Below, one piece after another: positions 1 to 9,600 of a DNA stretch of 32,868 bases; positions within the stretch are counted from its first letter, which is position 1; each line of letters opens with the position of its first letter. Location of the stretch: contig JBNGIO010006379.1 in the NCBI GenBank assembly GCA_049999805.1, positions 670,546 through 703,413 of the forward strand. Reading direction: 5' to 3'. The stretch is from Folioceros fuciformis. Taxonomy: Eukaryota > Anthocerotophyta > Anthocerotopsida > Anthocerotales. Under the pieces are notes generated by a model. The model was not told where the DNA came from, did no database searches, and worked only from the letters and a program-made list of their open reading frames with translations. Made by a program: the position numbers and the translations under genes.

Positions 1-110
1 CATGGTTCGGACAAACGGACAGCTTTCGTGTGCTACTTGTGCAACTCGAATGCAAGCGTCAGGGCTCTGAATTTGACGGCTGTTGCGCCGATTGCTGATT
101 CGGTTCACAG

Positions 111-1599
111 AGACCAGTTTCAGTACCAATTCTCCGGGTGAATCAATACGATGCCGTCAGACTTGATCTGGAGATGGCTGGCATGCTCAAGGAGCAGCTC
201 ATGAAAGTTTTTTCTCTGTCACAGGTACGCGCTACTGCTGCAGAGGTAGGGTAGGAGCGGTCACTCGTGCTGCTCATTCTTGTGTTGCATCTGCAAGCGC
301 TTAGTGCTGGGTTTCTCATACATATGTTCTGGGTGGAATTCCCGTTTCTTCTGGTGGGCTGGTGACGCTCTAATTTGTGCAGCCAGGTCTCCTGTCTCGT
401 TACGAACCAGAGCTGAATGCGTTTCTGGGAGCACTCATATGGAGATTCTCTATCTGGGTGGACCGTCCTACTCCTGGTAATGCTCTCATGAATTTGCGAT
501 ATCGAGATGAACGGGGTTACCACATCCTTGCAGCAGCTGGAAAAGGTAGGTAGCCATTCTCGTTTCTGGCCTGTTGCATCCCAGGGGGGTGTGGTTGATT
601 TCCTGATTACACCCATTTCCTGTTTTCGGCCTGCACAGTGAGAACCGGACTTGAAGGACCAGGCCTCACGAAGTTTCAAAAGATTTGCTACTGCTTGGCC
701 ATGGTCGGTTGCCGTTATGGATTGGCTCGACTTCAAATGTTCTCTGCTTTTCAAAGATGGGGTGATGGTGCACAGGTTCAATATCGACACACGTGTTTAT
801 CATACCATGTCTGGTGAGTGTCGTGGTCAGTAGAGTTTCTGATGTACTGCCTTTCATGTGTGGCAGAATTCATGGACGCGCTGGGCTTGGGGTTTGGTGC
901 AGAAGCTGGAAAAGGTATGCAACGTCGCCAATTTTTTGAACCACCTCGTCTTCCTGTACTCTGGAAGGTGAGTTTCATCTGTCCCTCAAGGCATGTTCTC
1001 ATGCTCTTCCGAGTTGAATGGCGCGAAATAACTTGTGCTGAAACCAGGTACCCTACCCTTGTGGAGAGGCTATTGAGAGCACGCTTGGTTTATGAACGAC
1101 CTACCATGAACAGAGCTGTGAGCTTCGAGTATATGAATCGGCAGTTGGTCTGGCATGAATTCTCGGTATGTTCTGGTTCTCAGGCCCAGTGTTGATCTGC
1201 ATGTCTTAAGGGCAATACAATCAAAAGCGTTCTTCTCCGAACTGAAAGGATTGATTGTTGTTGAAATATGTGCAGGAACTACTGTTGCTATTCCTACCGT
1301 TGCTGAACGTCTTGTCCATGAGGAAGCTCGCATTCCCTTTTCTGAATGGGCACTCTTCTGTTGCCAATCTTCCCGAGGATGCATGTCCCATCTGTGAAGA
1401 GAGGCACATAGCCGTGACTGTTGCTGCTCTTCCTTGTGGGCATCTGTACTGCTACTATTGCTTGCGGACGCGGTGCATAGCAAACTCCTCGTACCGTTGT
1501 GTGAGATGCAATGCCGGTATTCTAGCTATGAGGCGTCACCATCAAGCAGTGAGCATTCCGAGGTCAGAGAGTGAACTGATGAGACCAGCTGTAGGTTGA
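111..1599 (+). CDS. PEX2: Peroxisome biogenesis protein 2 (PEX2), 5'-partial
   Basis: RING-type E3 subunit of the peroxisomal membrane PEX2/PEX10/PEX12 complex, which ubiquitinates the import receptor PEX5. Exons with consistent phases: 111-224, 383-545, 639-775, 867-967, 1048-1165, 1276-1599, giving 318 codons and a TGA stop. Recognisable stretches, as I remember Arabidopsis PEX2, are NQYDAVRLDLEM, LIWRFSIWVDRPTPGNALMN, VRTGLEGPGL, MNRAVSFEYMNRQLVW and the C-terminal RING (CPIC, LPCGHLYCYYCLRTRC, CVRC), with all C3HC4 ligands present. About 30 N-terminal residues are missing. The frame is closed by a stop at 96-98 just before the acceptor at 109-110, so the first exon lies left of the window. 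The donor after 775 (GTTCAA) is weak but gives exact length agreement with the family; the stronger GTGAG at 814 would break the frame. Confidence 0.95.
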
Positions 1600-1872
1600 G
1601 GGCCGAACCTATTAGTGGTGGGCGTTAGCTGCTTAGATCAAGGGGCTGTTCTGTCTAATGTTTGCGAGGCAGAAACCTCAGTAGGATCATTTGTTGTCCC
1701 ATTATTCATTATCAAAAAATAACGAGCAAGCCACTGCAGCATGGATGGAGAGTTGTATTGAATAATAGACAGGGCAGTGGCTGGCTGCGTTCCGTCAGTC
1801 CTCAAAAGTATATCAACATGAAAAGGCCTGGCGGTTGGTGTGGAGGTGCAATCTGGGCTGCTGATCAAAGCA

Positions 1873-3824
1873 TCATGGTCTGATGGGAAAACCGACTGGA
1901 ATGACATAATGCTCTTTCATGGAGGGTTCCCTAACTAGAGTGGAGGAGGAGGAGGAGTCCCTGACAACGGGCGAGTCTCCACTGATGACACTCAACGGAA
2001 TGTCATCGGAGTTGTCTCGGTTGATGATATGGCCAGCGTCGATCATTCCTTGCGCCTGATCCACGGTGAGCAGCAACAGAATGGATGCAGATAGCAGCAT
2101 AACCGCGGCATATAGGAAGGAGTATCTTAGGTCTAATGAAGACTGCAGGAAGAAGGAGACGGCGAGCGAGCCCACCCAGGTCCCAGCCTGGTGCACAAGT
2201 CCGTAGAGGGAAAACATGAGGCCCTGTTGCCGCTGCGGGACACAGTCCAGGAACAGGGTGCGAGAGAAGGACATGAGGGCTCCGGAGCAAAAGCCATAGC
2301 AGGCCGCCATGGCGTAGGCCTCCCACTGGTGGTGCAGCCCAACGGAGTCCTGAGCCGTCACAAACCCTAGGACGGCATAGCACGCCGTGATGGTCATGAC
2401 GGTGAGAATGTTGGCGATGACGACGGTGCTGTCAAAGCCTGCCCAGTGCTGCAGCCAACCGAACAAGGGACACCCCAGCACCGCAGATAGGGACACCACC
2501 AAAGCCATCACCACCGTCTCCCTGTTGCTCATACACAGCGTCTCCCTCCCATACAAGACTGTGGCCTGGAACAGGCTGGTGCTCCCATTGGTGAAGACGA
2601 AGAGCGCAGCCATGATCCAGAATGCGTACTTGAGTCTGCCGCATTCCGTCCGCAGGTACCATAGATTCTGCCACCCCAGCCCCCACTTAAACACGGTGTC
2701 CGGGAAGGGTGGCCCGCGGTAGCACCGCAACCAGGATACCGCGGGGAAGGTCCACAAAGCCCACCAAAGCCCTGCAATGGTGATGGACGCTCGGAAGGCG
2801 AAGGCGTCCGTGAGGCCGGGGATGTATGCCACGCTACCGTAAGCCAAGAGCACGGCCAAAAACCCCCCAACGTTCCCGAATGTGGCTCCTGCGAGCGACA
2901 CCGACCCCACGATGTGCAGCCTGGCCAGCTCCTGTTTCCATGACAGGCACACACATGAGGAGCCGGCAGCCAAATGGCGACGCAGACAAGAAGGAACGCG
3001 GAGGAACTCCAGCAACTAACTACCTGATCCCTGTTGCTGGTGCCCACCATGAGGCTGTGGCGCAGGTCGGGCAGGCCCTTGGTGAGCGGGAGCAGGAAGG
3101 AGTTGTACACGACAATCGCCTGGCCGAAGGCCACATCCGACACGACGAAGAGCAGTACAGCCGTCCACCACAAAGTGGCTTTGTACAGATTGATGGAGAG
3201 CATGACGGCAGCCACGCCTACACCGGTGGACACCGCCAGCAGGCTCTTCTTCCCGGTACCATGGTCGATGAGCGGGCTGAGGGTGACGAATGCCAACAGC
3301 TGGAACACGAGCACCACGCCCAGCAGGACGGTGAGCAGGGAGTAGGGACTGAGCTCGAGCGCGCCCCCGAGACTGACCCGGACGGAGGGCAATTCCGCCA
3401 TGCTTCCCTCGGGGCCCCGGTAGCGGTATCCGTCCCCGAGCACGCACACGGCGCAGTCGGCGGTGACGTTCCCCCCGCACTGCGCCGCAGAGAAGTCGGG
3501 GGACGGGAAGGCTGCGATGTCGTTGCCCTGCTGGTGCAGCGAGGCCCTGGTGGCCAGCCACACGATGAGCAGCGGGTAGAAGACGACGACGACGCCGCAG
3601 CGGTAGGCGGCGGCCCCGAAGTCGTACATGTACCAGCCCCATAGCTCCCAGTCGGTCGTGTCCTTAAAGGACCTGGAGACGGAGGAGGAGTCGGCGTCCA
3701 AGGTGAGCGTGTCGTGGTACTCCGGCGAGTCGCCTGTGTTGGGCCTGGAGTTGTACATTTTGCTGGACGAGGAGGCTCCCGAGATGCGCGAATTGGAAGG
3801 CGTCCCGGACTCGATTTCGGCCAT
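1873..3824 (-). CDS. Atg22/UMF1-like major facilitator superfamily transporter
   Basis: Predicted polytopic membrane transporter of the Atg22/UMF1 branch of the MFS; fungal Atg22 exports amino acids from the vacuole. Two exons, 3824-3024 and 2931-1873, joined in phase 0 over a 92-bp GT-AG intron, give 619 residues. A Ser-rich cytosolic N-terminus of about 60 residues precedes the family-typical first helix (GWYMYDFGAAAYRCG, FYPLLIVWLA). Other hydrophobic helices follow, with VAFGQAIVVYNSFLLPL and GATFGNVGGFLAVLLAYG, and a 60-residue Ser/Asp-rich C-terminal tail. The long loop after helix 1 has several Cys (QCGGN, DCAVC) and may be lumenal. The start is the first Met of the frame (MAEIES). The coding sequence is GC-rich; frames on the opposite strand are its shadows. 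Family assignment is fairly sure; substrate and membrane are not shown by the sequence. Confidence 0.85.
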
Positions 3825-5658
3825 GGCCGGGAGAAGGCGAGCTCAATCCCCGCTCGCAGGCGCAGGCTCAGGCTCAGGCTCTGCCTCTGGCCCAGGTCCG
3901 ACCATGTGGTGATCTGCTGGGCGGAGCGCGGAGGGCGGGAACGGGACGGGCGCGTGCTGTAGACTGGAGGAGCGCGCGGGAAGGCAGCATCGCGGACCCG
4001 GGGGCTGGGGCTTTGCCAGCCTCGGCCTCAGGTCCAGGGTGGCAACGGAAATACTTTGTTTTCCCGGAGACGGGTGCGCGGGGGGAGCCAGATCCTGAGG
4101 CCCTGCTTCTGTCCTGCATTCAGGGCCCGGAGTCATCATTCCAGAAGGGCACCACGCAGTACCCTCGTACCGAGAGCGCACAGCAGTCTGCAGCCCGAGT
4201 CTATGGATGATGAGAGGGAGGGAAGGAAGGAAGGAAGCAGGTCCGGTTGGCCAATGCGCCAGAGCTCTTCAGGCGAGGTACAGGACATGGGCGCCTTGTT
4301 TCTGGTGTGCAAAAGTAAAGCTGTTGCAGCCAGTTGTCAGAAGCGTGGTGTACATAGCACACTCATGATGTGAGAGAGGCCCGAGGGGGTGGCTCGTTTG
4401 CAGCGCCGCATTCACCCTTCGGTTTCTCCGAACTGCATACTGTAGTGGATACCATACCCACAGCCGCGCGCTCTTCTGATGATGGACTCGCGCACACTGG
4501 GGGTACAGTTCCCGTTCCCTGTCTTTCCACCCCCTTACTTTCCGGCGGATTGCATTATCCACTCGGGACGATCGTGAAGTGGTGCGGATCCTTTCCCCCC
4601 TGTAACAAACAACAGTGGAAGGAAGGACGGAACGATCATGAGTTCACAGGTAGATATCTACCTGCGCCGTTGTTCGCCATTGCCATAGCACTTTCCTTTA
4701 CCCTCGTCCGGCGGCCCAGACTCCCTGCTGCAGCACAACGCAACGTCCGACAGAAAGTACCATCAGGGCCGGCTGGAAAGGACCAGCCACCCTGCAGTGC
4801 CACACAATCGGCTGCCATTCAGAGGATGCAGCGGCCGAAACATAGGAACAAGCACCTATGGTCCACATGGCCGCACGTCTTCCGTTGCTACTGACGATTT
4901 TCGTCTTCCACCTGGCTGCAGCATGTAAGTCTGCCATGCATCTTTGCCTCTTGAAACTCTTCCCTCCAAATTTGACCTCAACATCGCGTGGCCTAAAACA
5001 AACACGCTCCAAATGTAACTTACGAGGACAACCCCAGGCCATGTCTGGTGAGCCCTCCGCTCATCCGCAACTGTCTAACGAGCGGGCACCCATCATGCTG
5101 GGTGATGAGCAGCTTTCCACATGCCTCTGGCATGTAACGGTCCTCTGCAGCGCACGCCACTTATCAAAGGAACCCTACCTGATGGACGCTTTGTGAGCGA
5201 GGCACTAGAGTTACAGCCTCTGCAAATACCTGGCCCAGCCCTTCTCTCACCATTTCAGCTCAGCACACACACTTTGCTGCTGGTGAGCTTGCAGGAACAC
5301 GAACGGAAAAAAGATCCAAAATAATGCCAAGATTTCGCCATAGCAACGCAAAAAGAAAGCCACCACACAAATTCGGACAACAGCTATGATACCAGCTACT
5401 CTACACGTTGCTGCTGCAAGGCAGCTGTGATTCCTTCAGACTCGTTGCTGGCCTGGAGAGTTCCAAACTAAACAGGGTTAGAGCAAGCTGCATCCACAGA
5501 GAGTAATCTGCTGGCTGAACCCGCTAGAGGTGGGGTGATCGGTCAAAACCAAAAAAGATTTACAAATGTCTAGGAGCTGCCAGATCCCCACAAGAGACGG
5601 GTCCCAACTACCTCACTATCTACACACAATGAACTCCTGTGAAAAAAGAGTACGCCCT
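3825..5658. other. Intergenic region, UMF1-like promoter side
   Basis: This stretch separates the start of the UMF1-like gene from the 3' end of the UBC32-like gene; both are on the minus strand. The first 300 bases are GC-rich with a CAGGCT/CTCAGG short-repeat run at 3855-3895 and probably form the UMF1-like 5' leader and promoter. A GGAA-rich run occurs at 4215-4240. Long frames here (for example 4370-4894 on +) have no recognisable family features. The only candidate gene I see is the weak one listed at 4858. Confidence 0.5.
4858..5196 (+). CDS. Doubtful small gene with signal-peptide-like start
   Basis: The frame begins MVHMAARLPLLLTIFVFHLA and then AAC, which has the basic, hydrophobic and small-residue layout of a secretory signal peptide. 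A good donor (GCAT|GTAAGT, 4925/4926) follows at once, so the real first exon may end there rather than run on to the 112-codon stop. A second stretch at 5151-5283, in another frame, also looks protein-like (PLIKGTLPDGRFVSEALEL), but I could not join the two with consistent phase. I do not recognise the product. It may be an unresolved small secreted-protein gene, a decayed one, or chance. Confidence 0.2.
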   Translation: MVHMAARLPLLLTIFVFHLAAACKSAMHLCLLKLFPPNLTSTSRGLKQTRSKCNLRGQPQAMSGEPSAHPQLSNERAPIMLGDEQLSTCLWHVTVLCSARHLSKEPYLMDAL

Positions 5659-6965
5659 TCAGACAGAATTCGGCGCCTGGTCCAGTGTTCCGGTTGACTT
5701 GAGCATCTTCTTGATAAACAGAGCAATGATTGCAATACTTATCGCAATTGCCAAAAACGTCAATCCTCGATCATTAGACGATCGAGGTCTTGCTACCACT
5801 GCTTCACCAGTAGCGGTCCTTGACTCCCCTGCACTCGCTGGCCTATCAACAACTTCTACATTTCCAACTTGCTGGCCGGCTGGGGCCCTGGTCGCAAGCC
5901 TAAACCCTGCGCTGAAACTCACTGCAATTGGCCCAGCATTTGCATTCACATGCACCTCGTGCAGGTTCTCAACCATCTCTTGATCACTGTCCCCATCAGT
6001 TCCTGAGTCATCGTCCTCTGCCACGTTTTCCTGTTCAACCAAAGGAGTGGATGGGGCCACGGCTAGCAGCTCAGGTATTGGAGGCGATTTCTTCAGCAAC
6101 TGTTCATGAATCTGCACATACGACGAGAGAGACAGTAAGAAAAAACTCCCCCAACCGCGACCTGGCAAACTTGCACTAATTAACCTGCTCACCTCATTCA
6201 TCAACTTCTGTCGCTCGGCATTCCCAAACTTGGGAGCAGCTGCCCGGGACTTGACGGCAAGAGCATGCCTTTCCTCCTTAGTATAATCCAATGAACCCAA
6301 TGCTCCATCTGGCTTCGTTGGCATGAATGCTATTAGCGCCACCAAAGCTGTGCGAACTGGGGACAGTGCATGACAATTCAATCAAACATGACAGCTCGTG
6401 GTCAAACAACCAAACCCTATTTCTGAAGTATGCACAGGAAACGTGCACACGAGTTGCTCACCACTCCAAGAAGGCTGCCAGTGTTCTGGGTGATGTTGCG
6501 AAATACTCAAACAAATCTTAGTTTGGGTCTCAAACCTCCCGTTCGGCTGCAAGCATGTGAATCATGGCGGTCAGGTTACCAGGCCCGTATATGTAGCTTC
6601 CCTACACAAAAAAAAGCTGCGCAGAAACATGTGCGTTTACCGTCAAAAGCATGAAGGCAGGAGGCTTGAAAGGATACTCAGGAGGGAGTTGAATCCGGCC
6701 GTGATAAATGCCTCCCTCAAATTCGGTGTCCTGTGGCCCTCGAATAGCGAAGTGCCACTCAAAAATGTTACCCTGAAAGGCCACCGCGCGTCAGCTTCTC
6801 CAGGCTCAACTAGCTGGCTCAATTGACAGACACAGCTGCACCGGAGGACCTAACCTCTAACGGTAGGCTGGCGTAGTCATCGCTGGGATCATTTTGCATT
6901 TCCTTCACCTCCTGCAAAATACGCTTCACTGCAGGATTCCGCATGTTATACCGCTCTTCCGCCAT
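5659..6965 (-). CDS. Tail-anchored ubiquitin-conjugating enzyme E2, UBC32/UBE2J (UBC6) type
   Basis: E2 of ER-associated degradation. Exons 6965-6855, 6772-6641, 6546-6462, 6356-6193 and 6111-5659 join in phase to give 314 residues. The order is MAEERYNMRNPAVKRILQEV, NIFEWHFAIRGP, GGIYHGRIQLPPEYPFKPP, then the catalytic segment NGRFETQTKICLSIS with the active Cys in KICLS, HHPEHWQPSWSV, and RTALVALIAFMP. As is usual in the UBC6/UBE2J class, the standard HPN motif before the catalytic Cys is replaced by PNGRF. A variable acidic linker (residues about 190-270) leads to a C-terminal anchor (FLAIAISIAIIALFIKK) and a short tail. It resembles Arabidopsis UBC32-34 throughout. I chose UBC32-like rather than UBC34-like on overall similarity only. 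Confidence 0.95.
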
Positions 6966-8450
6966 GCTTCAGTCGGATACTTCACAAGTTGCCGTCGAGG
7001 ATGAAATGACGAGAGCGGGACGAGGCCAGGAAATTGGTACACCAGGATTCGCAGATGCTAACCAGACCCGTGGACGTCAGAAATCCTTCCCACGATTCCA
7101 CACAACGCTCAGAATGGAGCAGTCTCAAGAGCCGCCGATAGCGGATGTCTTCAACCCCTGTCGGCAGACCGCATGCCGTACCACGCCCCAGACTGCCACA
7201 CATCTCTGGTTCTGCCTTCACTCTGTGTCGTTCTGCTGGAAAAGCTTCCCCAACGCGTTTCGTTGGGCGTTTCCTACGCACACCATGAATCACGATATGA
7301 CTAGCCACCAACTGCGCTTGCGACTCCCATCCCTGAATATGTAGCCCTCTTTAACCCTAGTTTTCCTCGATCTGGGCGTTCCTTAATCCCACCCTATTCT
7401 GAGTTTTGAGTGTAAAATTATTTTTTTTGGACTTAAATTTGAATGCTTAGCTAAAGTAGAATGTGAAAAGTGTTCACTAATGTAAAGGGAAACAAGTCCT
7501 TTGTTAAGAAAGGAGAAAGGCACAAAGGTAGAGAAAAGAGTCGTAGACCGCGAAACCAGTTTTGCATGTAACAGTAGGTATATGAAGTAAATTGGAAGAT
7601 TAGTCTCTATTAGAATAAGGTTTAGCCCCTGTTTAAGCAACAGCTTTTATAAAACGAATAGGATATTTGGTCACCGCACCTTTTGAGCACAGCTCTGGCT
7701 GGATGTGGTTATGCCTAGGGTGATCTAAAGAGGTTGGTCGTTTTACATGTTCAAGGCGAGCATGAAAGGATAGAGAGCCTAGCACTCGTTGCTTTGGCAC
7801 ATCTATCATCTCCCACCAAATCTCAGCGTCCCTTGTACTGTCATGCTCTTGAGTTGACATTGAAGAACTCTCTCCACGGTTATCTTATGGAAGATATGCG
7901 TAGGTGATTATTCTCTTCTTATAGGTTATCTATTCTGTTTCGGTTTGTTTATGGTGAACTAGAGGAACCCTCCACCCAAAGAAATATCATGATATGCCTC
8001 TCATTGGCGTACAGACCACCTTGTATTGTATTGTATTGCTCCCAGATTTGTATGATATGATTTGATTCACCTCCTGCCTTATGGTTTCTTGCTTCACTTA
8101 TCAGGCTGCTGGGATCTGATGGGCCATCAGCCTCCACGACCTTCGCTTTGCTGAAGCCTTTTGAACATCATCTCATTCGGCGGCTACGCTCAAAAACAAA
8201 GTAGCACCTGCTATGGTGTCTATTCCAGGGAATAGGAATCAAATTCATGAACAAATTGATTCTTAATTGACCATAGATCGTGCTCGTAGTCGTTTTTTTA
8301 GCCACCGGTTTACTGCAATAGGAGTGCTCTATGGTAAGTCTGAAGAAGAGCCTTGTTCTGTTTTCACTCCTCTTGGGAGGAGCTTAAAGACTCACTCATT
8401 TGTTCCACAACTTTGGAGTAGGAGTAGTTACCTTGATGAAACTTACAGCC

Positions 8451-8470
8451 TAAACCCTAGACCCTAAACC
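8451..8470. repeat. Interstitial telomere-like motif
   Basis: TAAACCCTAGACCCTAAACC contains two imperfect units of the plant telomere repeat (CCCTAAA). It abuts the short direct duplication at 8468-8562. It could be a telo-box or a trace of end repair; nothing nearby shows a promoter. Confidence 0.5.
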
Positions 8471-8562
8471 TTTCTAAACTTTGGTTTGAGTGCCAAGGCC
8501 AGTGAATGGGTACTGAGAACATGCAACCTTTCTAGTTTTTGGTTTGAATGCCAAGGCCATTG
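8468..8562. repeat. Short direct duplication, two copies
   Basis: A unit of about 38 bases reading ACCTTTCTAAACTTTGGTTT, then GAGTGCCAAGGCC, at 8468-8505 recurs with a few changes at 8524-8562. Confidence 0.6.
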
Positions 8563-8654
8563 CTAGTGCATCTGTGTTTGCCTTAAGTTTGTATAAAAAC
8601 AAGGTCTCCATACAAGTAAAGGAGGCTGCTGAAACAAGTTCTCCATTGAAGTAG

Positions 8655-8820
8655 AGATGGCTTCTGAAACAAGGTCTATACTGAAGAAGAGATGGCTTTT
8701 GAAACAAAGTATGAGATGGCTTTTGAAACAAAGTATGAGATGGCTTTTGCAACAAAGTATGAGATGGCTTTTGCAACAAAGTATGAGATGGCTTTTGAAA
8801 CAAAGCCTCCATTGAAGTAG
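8655..8820. repeat. 24-bp minisatellite
   Basis: Consecutive units read GAGATGGCTTTTGAAACAAA then GTAT (24 bp). There are four clean copies at 8689-8784 (two with GAAACA, two with GCAACA), flanked by longer variants carrying CCATTGAAGTA or CTATACTGAAGA inserts. Because 24 is divisible by three, the minus strand reads through the array as a repeated octapeptide containing KAISYFV. That is a by-product of the period, not evidence of a gene. Confidence 0.85.
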
Positions 8821-9600
8821 AGACGACTGTTGGTCTTTAGCCTTTTGAGGAAGAAAATAATTGATGTTCTTGAAAAGTCCTGAATTTGCATTTCATTTGT
8901 GTTTATGCAAACATCTAAGACTTGTTTTTGAACACACAACGTTCAAAGATTAAAAATATTATATTTAAGTCACAGATCAACTTTACTTAGGTAGAATTAA
9001 CCACCAAACTTAACACACATTCTTACTAATTTTTGATTGTATCACTTTGGACTAAAAGGATTTATTAAACAAGTCAGTAAAGTATGAAATGTCTTGAGAA
9101 CTTTAAAGTTAAAAAAAAGGTTTCAGTCATGGGCGAAAAATTATTTGTGGAGATCTTAGGGTGGCATCTTTGAGAAGTGTACTTCAAAATATAGAAAATA
9201 TACCCTAAAAAAAATATGAGGCCTACTATATAATGATCTCCATCTTTAAATAGTGTACCTAAAAATATGTAATTTATAAGATACCTACATATACCATAGT
9301 TTATAATATATGACACTGAATACTGACATTGAATACCCTTCTGGAGAGTACAATGAATGCCTTTCTTGGCAGGACATAACAATCAGTGCCCTTACTTGCA
9401 GACATGGCAATGAACGGCTTTGTCTTTAGCGGGACATCACATATTTTTAATAGGGGTGTTGAGCAACACCGTCCGAAATTTCCTACTACCGTTTGTACCT
9501 TCCCCGATTTGGGATGAGTAAAGAAAGGCCCACCCACTCTGACATCGCCAGGAAATACATTGCTATAGGTTGGGGGGGACAGTATGCCCCCACACACCGT

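Larger units (their letters stand above)
6966..9600. other. AT-rich gene-free region
   Basis: The first 400 bases (6966-7370) are of ordinary composition and probably hold the UBC32-like promoter and leader. From about 7380 the sequence becomes AT-rich with many homopolymer runs and no frame I can tie to a protein family. It contains a telomere-like run (8451-8470), a short direct duplication (8468-8562), a minisatellite (8655-8820) and a perfect 7-bp hairpin (9455-9470, GGTGTTG/CAACACC) beyond the 3' end of the PPR gene. I see no transposon protein; a decayed element is possible. Confidence 0.5.

Noticed and set aside
639-813. PEX2 exon 3 extended to the stronger donor at 814
   Set aside because: It would leave phase 2 and produce a stop on joining to the next exon; ending at 775 gives exact family length.
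2826-3644. Plus-strand frame of 272 codons over the UMF1-like gene
   Set aside because: GC-rich antisense shadow, rich in Gly, Glu, Gln and His; the minus strand has a clear transporter with helices.
8476-8939. Minus-strand repeat frames containing KAISYFV units
   Set aside because: They are explained by the 24-bp period of the minisatellite; there is no sign of a promoter or splicing.
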